NCBI GenBank assembly: GCA_025996815.1
Contig: BNTT01000001.1
Location: 1-64,000, forward strand
Direction: 5' to 3'
From: Bacteroidia bacterium
Lineage (GTDB): Bacteria > Bacteroidota > Bacteroidia > Bacteroidales > Azobacteroidaceae
Length of the DNA: 64,000 nucleotides
Shown: positions 17,409 through 25,062 of the stretch, in pieces
Position numbering within the stretch: the first letter of the stretch is position 1
Layout of the letters: each line of letters opens with the position of its first letter
The notes under the pieces: generated by a model
Seen by the model: the letters and a program-made list of their open reading frames with translations, nothing else
The model's database searches: none
What the model was told of the DNA's origin: nothing
Translations under genes and position numbers: made by a program

Positions 17409-18398
17409 CCCAATAACCCCTTTTATGCGACTAAATCCAATGTTACGACAGGAAAAGTCGTGCATATTTTGCGTTACAAAACCAAAAACGTGTTCCACAC
17501 GGCTGCGAGTCTTCGATTTTACGCGGTTTGTCCCTTTTTGTTCATCGGTTAAAGGTTTGTTTTTGAATGCCCGCTCAATGATTTGAGGTGTTATGTTTCT
17601 CTCTTTCAGCATTTTATCTATCAGTTTGCCTATGTAGGCACTGTCGGCAAAAAGTTTCTGCCCGGCATCCTCCTCGCGCAATAATTTTTCGGTCAACTGA
17701 CTGTCATGTACCGCGGCACTTGTAACTTCGTATGTATCAATCAGTTTGTAGCCATTGCTAATTTTGACATGGTCTTTGTAGCCGTAAAATTTTGCACCGC
17801 CTTTTTCTGTCCAGCGGGCATCAATATCCTTCTGACGCTTTTTGTGAGGGGTGTCGTTCCACAATTCAGCACCTTTGCCTTCCTTGATTTGGGCGTTTTC
17901 TTCTTTCGTGTTGCGCTGGCGCGGAACTTCTACAAAACTCGCGTCTATAATTTTGCCTTCATTGACAAAAAGTCCGAGATTTTTCAGATGATTTCTAAAC
18001 TGTTCAAACAATTTTTCTTCCACTTTCCGCTCTATCAATGTGTTCTGAAACAGCCATATAGTGCGGGCATCGGGCACTTTGTCGCCGCTCGAAAGTCCAA
18101 GAAATTCTTTGAAACTTTGGCGGTCTATTATCTGATATTCCGCCTGTTCATCGCTCAAATTGTAGTAGCGTTTGAGCAGCACAATTTTGAACATCAGCAT
18201 CACATCGTAGGGTTTTTGTCCTGCATTGTTCGTTTTTTCGTGATTGAGCATATTTTCCTCCAATTCAGGTCTAAACATCTCAAAATCAATTACTTTGTGC
18301 AATTTTTCCAATGGATTGCCCAACTTCGACAGTTTTTCTTTTGCAAAATCTTTATCAAAAAGTCCTGTTTTGCCCTGTTTTTTGTATTTTGTATTCAT
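17331..18398 (-). CDS. IS5-family DDE transposase
   Basis: 355 aa from the ATG at 18398; an upstream TTG is rejected because the -7 box lies there. The N-terminal domain (FRPELEENM, YDVMLMFKIVLLKRYYNLSDEQAEYQI) is typical of IS5 transposases. Catalytic residues: D in GKIIDASFVEV, D in LFADSAYIG and E in SKTRSRVEHVFGF. The frame is intact, so the element may be active. It inserted into the large secreted-protein gene. Confidence 0.9.
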   Translation of the reverse strand: MNTKYKKQGKTGLFDKDFAKEKLSKLGNPLEKLHKVIDFEMFRPELEENMLNHEKTNNAGQKPYDVMLMFKIVLLKRYYNLSDEQAEYQIIDRQSFKEFLGLSSGDKVPDARTIWLFQNTLIERKVEEKLFEQFRNHLKNLGLFVNEGKIIDASFVEVPRQRNTKEENAQIKEGKGAELWNDTPHKKRQKDIDARWTEKGGAKFYGYKDHVKISNGYKLIDTYEVTSAAVHDSQLTEKLLREEDAGQKLFADSAYIGKLIDKMLKERNITPQIIERAFKNKPLTDEQKGTNRVKSKTRSRVEHVFGFVTQNMHDFSCRNIGFSRIKGVIGLLNLVYNMFRYEQIVRLQLQPVRAT

Positions 18399-18414
18399 AT
18401 CCTTTTTTTTGATG

Positions 18415-18422
18415 CAAAGGTA
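18415..18422 (-). promoter_or_regulatory. -7 box of the transposase gene
   Basis: On the minus strand TACCTTTG, 16 bp before the ATG at 18398, within the IS. Confidence 0.55.
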
Positions 18423-18490
18423 CATATAATATCTTGAATATCAAAGCGTTGAATTATTAGAAGTGCCCTTAAATTAACAATGGGTGGACG

Positions 18491-20397
18491 CTATCGCCTC
18501 GCTGCCCGCGCTTTTCTCAACTTCGCAAGTTCGCCCCAATACAAATCCAATTGCCCATTCGGTAGCCATCGCTTCAAATCCTGCGTAAATTTCTCCGGTG
18601 ACTGCTTGTAGTCTTGTTCCATCTGCACGAGAACTCGATAGATGGCATCTTCATTGCCGCTTTTTGCATAGGTATTTAATAAAAAAATGTAAGAGCGGGA
18701 ATAGCCCGGGTATTCCTTAATGTTCTCTTCCAAAATAGCACAGGCTTCTTCTGCTCTGCCTAACTCTACTAAATTTGCGGCATAATTATGTGCAACAGCA
18801 GGTCCGTTGCCCTCTCGATACTGTTTTTCAGCCGTAATCGCCAGATCTTCTTTTCTACCCAACTTCTTTAATAGGAAAAGGTATTTACGCCCGGCTTGGT
18901 CGTTTCCCAATCTATAACTTCTCCCATACCATTTGGCAGCCTCCTCATCCAGATTGTTGCATCCGAATACTTCGCCAATGACGTAGGCATTATCGCCCTT
19001 GAGCATTGGCTCGGTCAGAAAGTTAAATTCCATCCACTTTAATGAGGCATCCGTTTTGTTGAGAAATAGCCATGCGGACGTATGCAGGACGGAGAAACCC
19101 GTGAGCATCAGCACGCCGTATTTGAGGTTTTTGCAAACTCGTTCTTCTTGTACCCCCCCCCCAATAAGACACCTGCATTGCTTAAATTGAACACCACGGC
19201 GGCAAAGGAATAAATATCCCAATCGCCGCTGCCTCTGGCATTATCAAAAACAAACATCATCCCAACAATGGTGAGCGATGCAACGAGAAAAAACCACGAC
19301 ATGAGGTTGTATTTCAGTTTGAAAACGATGCTGTAAACCAAAATCATCAGCCATATAAGAAAACCAACTCCGCCGCCCAGCAGTTGCGAGTTGAAAAATT
19401 CCTTAAAATGCGCAATTGAAAACACGGTCATCCCGTCTGCCGCCTCCAAAGGCAGCATCGCCGGCAAAAGAAATTTTTGGAACGCAATATACACAACAGG
19501 AAGCGAGAGCACTACAAGCCACAAAATTGTTTTCCCCCTTCTGAAAAATGGACGCTTCCAAAGCACCTTGCCGTAAAACAAAAACACCAGCGAGGGCAGC
19601 ATCGCAACCAGCAGCAGGTGAAAACCAATGCCCAGCAGCAAAGTGAATATTGGCACAACGATAGGCGTTTTATCTTTCAGACACAACAAACTTGTGAAAA
19701 GATAGAGTTGCAAAAAGAGCACCGGCAAGGCATAGATTTCCGTGTAGCCGCAAAATTGAAGCAATATCGTGCACGAGAGGGTCGAAATAATAAAGGCTGC
19801 CGCGCGTTTCAAAAAGGTATTGCCCAGAAGATTAGCCGTGCAGAGCGCGAAGAACACGAATAAGCCCCCCGCGATGTCATTGACTAACCGCACAGCATCC
19901 ACGCCCGTGTAATTGAAATGCTCGTGGAGCCAAACATATAACTTGCCGATAGACCACATGGTGAGATACTCATTTCGATATACTGTCCCTTGCTCAATGA
20001 CATAAGGAAGAATCGCCAAATCGCCCAACAAAACATATTTGATTCTCAACAAATGAAAAATACCAACGGTGACGAGGCTGAGGACGGCAAACAGCGCGTA
20101 GCGGTGTTTTCGCAGAAACGAAATGATTGGTGCTTTACTGAGTACCGTGATTTGAGCCACCAGCCACTGATTGGTTTGCGGAAGCCAGAAGCATAGCAAT
20201 AACACGTAGAACAAGCCAATGACCCAAGGGTCGAAAAAGGCGATATGGTTAAGCCCCCAGCCGCGTATCACCCCGGGCGCGAAGGACAGGAAGAGGCTCA
20301 ATGCAATAAATAACAGCCCCACCGCCACGAAAGGCAGGGATTTTTCGGGCATCTTCGCCGCAGTTTTTGTGTGCCTTTGTTTGTTTTCCTGTTTCAT
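18491..20397 (-). CDS. Membrane protein with C-terminal TPR region, frameshifted at a G10 tract
   Basis: The first reading frame (20397 down to 19108) codes about 10 membrane helices with GT-C glycosyltransferase-like features (YVLLGDLAILPYVIEQGTVYR, FCGYTEIYALPVLF). It runs off frame at a G10 tract (19153-19162) and stops after KTSNTAC. The other frame carries on naturally: another helix (YGVLMLTGFSVLHTSAWLFL) then TPR-like helices to 18491. Adding one G (G11) or losing two joins them into a protein of about 635 aa. It is either a slippage-controlled gene caught off, or a sequencing error. Possible role: surface glycan assembly. Confidence 0.7.
19153..19162 (-). repeat. G10 tract (C10 on the plus strand) inside a gene
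   Basis: Encodes Gly-Gly-Gly at the point where the membrane half and TPR half of the gene change frame. Its length decides whether the full protein is made. Confidence 0.8.
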
Positions 20398-20420
20398 CGT
20401 TTGTCTTTTTTTTCAGCGGG

Positions 20421-20428
20421 CAAAGGTA
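20421..20428 (-). promoter_or_regulatory. -7 box of the membrane/TPR gene
   Basis: Minus strand TACCTTTG, 23 bp before the ATG at 20397; divergent from the box at 20472. Confidence 0.6.
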
Positions 20429-20471
20429 CGAACTTATTTTTGAACAGCCAATTTTTTTCAAAAAAAAATGC

Positions 20472-20479
20472 TACCTTTG
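20472..20479 (+). promoter_or_regulatory. -7 box of the thioredoxin-like lipoprotein gene
   Basis: TACCTTTG, 26 bp before ATG 20506, in the short divergent region shared with the minus-strand gene. Confidence 0.6.
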
Positions 20480-20505
20480 CGCAAAAAAATAACACTATAA
20501 ATATT

Positions 20506-21657
20506 ATGAAACGGAAATTTGGAGCGGGGCTTTTTTGGGCGGTGGTGTGTTTGGGCGTTTTGTCGTGTGCCGACGAGCCGCGGTTCACTGTTCGCGGCAC
20601 AATTGGCGGCACGGCGGGCGGCACGGTCTATTTGGAGAATATCGGCGTGTCGCGCATCACGCTTTTGGATTCGGCAAAGTTGAAAAACGGCAGTTTCAGT
20701 TTTCGCTACGACCGCCCCGCTTCGCCCGATTTCTATCGCCTGCGGTTTGGTAATCAGTCGATTAACCTGGTGATTGACAGCACGGAAACGGTGGTTGTGA
20801 CGGCAGATTCTGCCCGCTTCGCCCGCGACTACACGTTCAACGCCGAGGCAACGGAATGTCTGAAAATCAAGGAGTTGACCCTCGTGCAGTTAGACATTGC
20901 GCTGCGGTATCGCACGCTGCAAAAGCAATACGATGCCGGAGATATTTCGTTGGACGATTACTATGCCGGCGTGAGTGCGCTGGCGGCGCAATATAAAGCG
21001 GCGGCAACCCCCTACATCACGGAAGATTTTGCCGCGCCGAAAGCCTATTTCGCTCTGTTTCAGCAGGTTGGCGGGCAGATGATTTTTGATATTTACGACA
21101 AAAACGACAGCAAACTTTTTGGTGCCGTTGCCAATGCGTGGCACACGAAGCGACCCGACGCCCTCCGAACGGAGCAATTAGTGTCGTGGTATGCCCAGTC
21201 GCGGGCTGCCCTGCGCCCCCGTCCGGCGGCGATTGACGTGGAGGAAACGGATGCCAAAGCCTATTTTGAGATTTCGCTGCCCGGAATGGACGGGCAGGAG
21301 GTGGCTCTGTCGCAGGTGGCGCAGGGACATATCACGCTGATTGATTTCACCGCCTACGCCGCGGAAAATTCGCCCGCCCACAACCTCTATTTAGCCGATT
21401 TGTATAGCCAATATCAAGCCAAAGGGCTTGAAATCTACCAAATATCGCTGGATTCGGACATCCATTTTTGGAAAAACATCGCCGCCAACCTCCCCTGGAG
21501 ATGCGTGCGCGATGTTCAATCTATCTATTCGCCTACCGCGAAAAAATACAATGTGACCCAAATTCCAGCCCTTTTCCTGCTCAATCGGCAGGGCGAGATT
21601 GTGGAACGCATTGAAAATCAGACCCAATTGGTGGATATGTTGAAGAAATACTTTTAG
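20506..21657 (+). CDS. DUF4369/thioredoxin-fold lipoprotein lacking the CxxC motif
   Basis: 383 aa. Lipoprotein signal with Cys at about residue 21 (VLSCADE). An N-terminal beta domain (about 25-125, FTVRGTIGGTAGGTVYLEN) fits DUF4369. A helical linker precedes a C-terminal TlpA/AhpC-like thioredoxin fold (about 255-383). Where TlpA proteins have DFWASWCGPC, this reads LIDFTAYAAENSPAHN, so both active-site cysteines are absent. cis-Pro is kept in VTQIPALFLLN. It may be a binding or chaperone form and not an oxidoreductase. Its stop codon overlaps that of the convergent aminotransferase. Confidence 0.75.
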   Translation: MKRKFGAGLFWAVVCLGVLSCADEPRFTVRGTIGGTAGGTVYLENIGVSRITLLDSAKLKNGSFSFRYDRPASPDFYRLRFGNQSINLVIDSTETVVVTADSARFARDYTFNAEATECLKIKELTLVQLDIALRYRTLQKQYDAGDISLDDYYAGVSALAAQYKAAATPYITEDFAAPKAYFALFQQVGGQMIFDIYDKNDSKLFGAVANAWHTKRPDALRTEQLVSWYAQSRAALRPRPAAIDVEETDAKAYFEISLPGMDGQEVALSQVAQGHITLIDFTAYAAENSPAHNLYLADLYSQYQAKGLEIYQISLDSDIHFWKNIAANLPWRCVRDVQSIYSPTAKKYNVTQIPALFLLNRQGEIVERIENQTQLVDMLKKYF

Positions 21658-22853
21658 ACGGTGGTTCCATTATATGCTTCCAATGCCTTTTCGAGCACTA
21701 TCATCGCCTTTTGCAAATCTTCTTTTCGGAGGACGTATGCCATGCGCACCTCGTTTTTGCCGTGCCCCGGCGTGGTGTAAAAACCGGATGCCGGTGCCAT
21801 AAAGATGGTTTGTCCCTCGTATTCAAAGTCGGAGAGGCACCAGGCGCAAAATTTGTCGGCATCATCGACCGGCAAGCGCGCCACGGTGTAAAACGCGCCC
21901 ATGGGGATGGGGGAATACACGCCCGGGATTTTGTTCAGGCTGTCAATCAGGAAGTTGCGGCGGTCGAGGTATTCTTCATACACATCGCGGAGGTATTCTT
22001 CCGACACGCCCAGGGAGGCTTCTGCCACGATTTGTCCCAGCAACGGGGGGCTTAGTCGCGCCTGACAGAGTTTCATCACCGTGCTGCGCAGCTCTTTGTT
22101 TTTCGTTATCAACATCCCTTCGCGGATGCCGCATTCGCTGTATCGCTTTGACACAGAGTCGATTAGCACCACGTTTTGCTCTATCCCCACCAGATGGAGG
22201 GCACTGATATAGGGCGAGCCGGTGTAGATAAATTCGCGGTAAACCTCGTCGGAGAACAGGTATAAATCGTGTTTTTTGACCAAATCGCGTATCTGATTCA
22301 TCTCCGAGCGGGAATAGAGATAGCCGGTCGGGTTGTTGGGGTTGCAAATCAAAATGCCCTTCGTGCGCGCGTTAATCAATGCCTCAAACTGCTCCACGGG
22401 CGGCAGTGCAAAGCCGTTTTCGATGCTCGCAGGCACCGGACGAATGACCGCGCCCGCCGAAATCGCAAACGCCATATAGTTGGCATACGCCGGCTCAGGC
22501 ACAATAATCTCGTCGCCCGGATTGAGGCAAGCCAAAAAAGCAAACAAAACAGCCTCAGAGCCACCCGTAGTTACGATAATATCATCGGCACTGACATTGA
22601 TTTTGAACTTGGAATAATACCCCACCAGCTTCTCGCGAAAACTGCGAAAGCCATCACTCGGAGTGTATTCCAATATCTTACGGTCTAACTTGCGCACAGC
22701 CTCCAGCCCGATTTCCGGCGTGGGAATATCCGGCTGCCCGATATTCAAATGATAGACAGTAAGCCCCCGCGCCTTGGCAGAATCCGACAGAGGCACTAAC
22801 TTGCGAATAGGAGATGCGGGCATTTCAGCGCCGCGTTGCGATATTTTCGGCAT
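21654..22853 (-). CDS. Class I/II PLP-dependent aminotransferase
   Basis: 399 aa from ATG 22853; a TTG 15 bp upstream lies within the -7 box and is excluded. Type I fold signatures: NIGQPDIPTPE, TTGGSEAVLFAF, CNPNNPTGYLYS, FSDEVYREF and the PLP lysine in DSVSKRYSECGIREG, with a C-terminal NEVRMAYVL. It is closest in pattern to aspartate aminotransferase-like enzymes. It would be a cytoplasmic amino-acid transaminase; exact substrate not determined. The 3' end overlaps the upstream convergent gene by a few bases. Confidence 0.8.
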   Translation of the reverse strand: MPKISQRGAEMPASPIRKLVPLSDSAKARGLTVYHLNIGQPDIPTPEIGLEAVRKLDRKILEYTPSDGFRSFREKLVGYYSKFKINVSADDIIVTTGGSEAVLFAFLACLNPGDEIIVPEPAYANYMAFAISAGAVIRPVPASIENGFALPPVEQFEALINARTKGILICNPNNPTGYLYSRSEMNQIRDLVKKHDLYLFSDEVYREFIYTGSPYISALHLVGIEQNVVLIDSVSKRYSECGIREGMLITKNKELRSTVMKLCQARLSPPLLGQIVAEASLGVSEEYLRDVYEEYLDRRNFLIDSLNKIPGVYSPIPMGAFYTVARLPVDDADKFCAWCLSDFEYEGQTIFMAPASGFYTTPGHGKNEVRMAYVLRKEDLQKAMIVLEKALEAYNGTTV

Positions 22854-22865
22854 CTTTTTTTGCCG

Positions 22866-22873
22866 CAAAGGTA
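22866..22873 (-). promoter_or_regulatory. -7 box of the aminotransferase gene
   Basis: Minus strand TACCTTTG, 12 bp before ATG 22853; divergent from the CapA promoter. Confidence 0.6.
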
Positions 22874-22915
22874 AGAGTTATTTTTGGATTGGGCAAATTT
22901 TATTGTGTTTTTTTG

Positions 22916-22923
22916 TACCTTTG
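22916..22923 (+). promoter_or_regulatory. -7 box of the CapA/asparaginase operon
   Basis: TACCTTTG, 19 bp before the ATG at 22943. Confidence 0.65.
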
Positions 22924-22942
22924 CCCTCTAAATCGGCATTGA

Positions 22943-24076
22943 ATGAAACATTGTTTAGCACTTATTATTGGTTTGTTTGCGGGCTTGAGCAGCGTGGCGG
23001 CTCAGGAGGTTACGCTATTGTTTGCCGGCGATGCTATGCAGCATCAGTCGCAGATTGATAATGCCTTTCGGGGTGGGAAGTATGATTATGCTTCTTATTT
23101 TCAGTATGTTAGCGCGGAAGTGGCGGCTGCCGATGTGGCTGTTGTCAATTTGGAGGTTACCTTGGGCGGGAAGCCTTACAAGGGCTATCCGCAGTTCAGC
23201 GCGCCGGACGAGTATGCGCTCGCGCTGAAAGATGCCGGTTTTGATGTTTTTCTGAATGCCAATAATCACATCGTAGACCGCGCCAACAGCGGTATCCTCC
23301 GCACACTCACCGTCTTGGATTCTATGCACGTGGCACATACGGGGGCGTTCCGAAATCGGGAAGAATGGGAGCAGACCTATCCGCTAATCGTTGAAACAGA
23401 GGGTATTAAGTTGGCGATGCTGAATTACACGTATGGGACGAATGGCAATGTTGCCCGCGAGCCGGTTTTTGTCAATTATATTGATACGCTGCAAATCAGG
23501 CAAGACGTGCAAAAAGCGCGAAATCAGGGCGCAGATGTCATTGTCGCCAATATGCACTGGGGCACGGAATATAAATTACTCCCCAACAGAGCGCAGGAAG
23601 CGGTGGCAGATTTTTTGGTCGCGGAGGGTGTCGAATTGATTATCGGGGGGCATCCACACGTCGTTCAGCCGTCCAAAGCCATCGTCGATTCGGCGGGCAA
23701 CATCACGAACATCGTCGTTTATTCCTTAGGCAATTTCGTTTCGGGAATGACCGCCGCAAACACCTACGGCGGGCAAATGCTCAAAATAGTGCTCAAAAAG
23801 GCTTGGAACACCACGTCCATTCAGTCGGCAGAATATGCCCTGATTTACAGGCACAAGGCACCGGCGAGGAACAGAAACAACAAGATTGATTTTGCCGTAG
23901 TGCCCGTGTCGTTAGCCGAAAAGACGGATTCGATGCCTCCGGCGATACATCTCGATGCGGAATCGGAGCGCAAAATGCTGCTCTTTTCAAAGACTGCCCG
24001 CGCGATTTTTGACGAGCACAATGTGCAAATTCCGGAATATAAAATTCCTAATCCGGTGGAAATAAATGCGTTATAG
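22943..24076 (+). CDS. Secreted CapA/PgsA-family metallophosphoesterase-like protein
   Basis: 377 aa with a signal peptide (residues 1-20, SVAAQ). CapA fold motifs: LLFAGDAMQH at the start, VVNLEVTLGG, LNANNHIVDRA, VIVANMHWGTEY and IIGGHPHVVQP, then VYSLGNFVSG. These are the usual metal-site residues of the family linked to poly-gamma-glutamate synthesis, although many members have unknown roles. The asparaginase gene starts at the base after its stop, so the pair is one operon. Confidence 0.8.
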   Translation: MKHCLALIIGLFAGLSSVAAQEVTLLFAGDAMQHQSQIDNAFRGGKYDYASYFQYVSAEVAAADVAVVNLEVTLGGKPYKGYPQFSAPDEYALALKDAGFDVFLNANNHIVDRANSGILRTLTVLDSMHVAHTGAFRNREEWEQTYPLIVETEGIKLAMLNYTYGTNGNVAREPVFVNYIDTLQIRQDVQKARNQGADVIVANMHWGTEYKLLPNRAQEAVADFLVAEGVELIIGGHPHVVQPSKAIVDSAGNITNIVVYSLGNFVSGMTAANTYGGQMLKIVLKKAWNTTSIQSAEYALIYRHKAPARNRNNKIDFAVVPVSLAEKTDSMPPAIHLDAESERKMLLFSKTARAIFDEHNVQIPEYKIPNPVEINAL

Positions 24077-24955
24077 ATGTTAGACCACAATGCTTCGGTG
24101 CTTTTGATTTATACCGGCGGGACGATTGGGATGGTCGAGGATGCCGAGGGGGCGTTGATGCCGTTTGATTTCAATGCCTTGCAGGAGTTTGTGCCCGAAT
24201 TGAAGCGGTTTCAGTTTACGATAGACACCATACAGTTTGAAAATCCCGTTGATTCGTCGGATATGAATCCCGATAAATGGGCGAAACTCGTTTGGATTAT
24301 TGAGGATAATTATGCCGGCTACGACGGTTTTGTGATTTTGCACGGCACCGACACGATGGCGTATTCGGCTTCGGCACTCAGTTTTATGCTTGAAAACATC
24401 AACAAGCCCGTGATTTTGACCGGCTCGCAACTGCCGATTGGCAAAATTCGCACCGACGGCAAGGAAAATCTGCTGACGGCACTCGAAATAGCCGTCGAGA
24501 AAACCCCTGAAGGCACCCCCTTGGTGACGGAAGTCTGCATTTTTTTCCAAAATCTCCTGATGCGCGGCAATCGGACAACGAAAATCAATGCGGACAACTT
24601 CAAGGCATTCAACTCGTTCAATTTTCCGGTGCTGGCGGAGGCGGGCACGCAAATTCGCTACCGTCACGACCTGATGCACCGCCCGTTGCGGGGCAGCACG
24701 CCGAAGTTTCACTATGCCCTCGACCCGAAAGTTGCCATCGTCGTGCTCAACGTCACCCAATGCGCCAGCGGCTCAGTCGGTATGAGCCGCTATCAGGCGG
24801 GCAAAAGGCTGCAAGAACTCGGCGTATTGTCGGGCTACGACATCACCACCGAGGCAGCCGTAGCCAAACTAATGTTCCTCTTCGGGCTGGGTCTAACCCG
24901 CGGGGAAATAAAAATCGCCCTGAAAATGTCCATCGTGGGCGAAATCACGGTGTGA
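24077..24955 (+). CDS. ansA: Type I L-asparaginase with internal deletion
   Basis: 292 aa; full-length type I enzymes are about 335-350. The N-terminal domain is intact: YTGGTIGM (catalytic Thr), VILHGTDTMAYSASALSFM, and the catalytic Lys region GKIRTDGKENL. The C-terminal end is intact too (LNVTQCASGSV, GYDITTEAAVAKLMFL, IVGEITV). About 55 residues between DPKVAIV (residue 222) and LNVTQC are missing, including the PGI strand and the ETYGSGNAP segment. The reading frame is kept. It may fold poorly or have lost activity. No signal peptide, so cytoplasmic. Confidence 0.8.
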   Translation: MLDHNASVLLIYTGGTIGMVEDAEGALMPFDFNALQEFVPELKRFQFTIDTIQFENPVDSSDMNPDKWAKLVWIIEDNYAGYDGFVILHGTDTMAYSASALSFMLENINKPVILTGSQLPIGKIRTDGKENLLTALEIAVEKTPEGTPLVTEVCIFFQNLLMRGNRTTKINADNFKAFNSFNFPVLAEAGTQIRYRHDLMHRPLRGSTPKFHYALDPKVAIVVLNVTQCASGSVGMSRYQAGKRLQELGVLSGYDITTEAAVAKLMFLFGLGLTRGEIKIALKMSIVGEITV

Positions 24956-25029
24956 AATTCCGGGGTTTCTAACACCAATAGCATAAAAACAGTTAAAAAC
25001 GGACATTTGACCGATTGCACAAGAATTTG

Positions 25030-25037
25030 TACCTTTG
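25030..25037 (+). promoter_or_regulatory. Promoter of the propeller-AraC regulator
   Basis: -7 TACCTTTG with -33 TTTG at 25006-25009, spacing 20 bp; both elements match the Bacteroidetes consensus. Confidence 0.7.
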
Positions 25038-25062
25038 CCAAAAAATAGATGAAAGTTACCCA

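Larger units (their letters stand above)
17146..18468. mobile_element. IS5-family insertion sequence
   Basis: About 1.32 kb. Left end GGGGACTTCTAA (17146) and right end, read inward, GGGCACTTCTAA (18468) form inverted repeats with one mismatch in 12. It holds one transposase gene on the minus strand. No clean target duplication is seen (TATA on the left, TTAA on the right), which fits a deletion next to the element. Bases 17146-17330 downstream of the transposase are AT-rich and contain a short CTAT repeat near 17288. Confidence 0.8.

Noticed and set aside
17142-18472. Possible 3- or 4-bp target duplication of the IS5-family element
   Set aside because: TATA on the left and TTAA on the right do not match.
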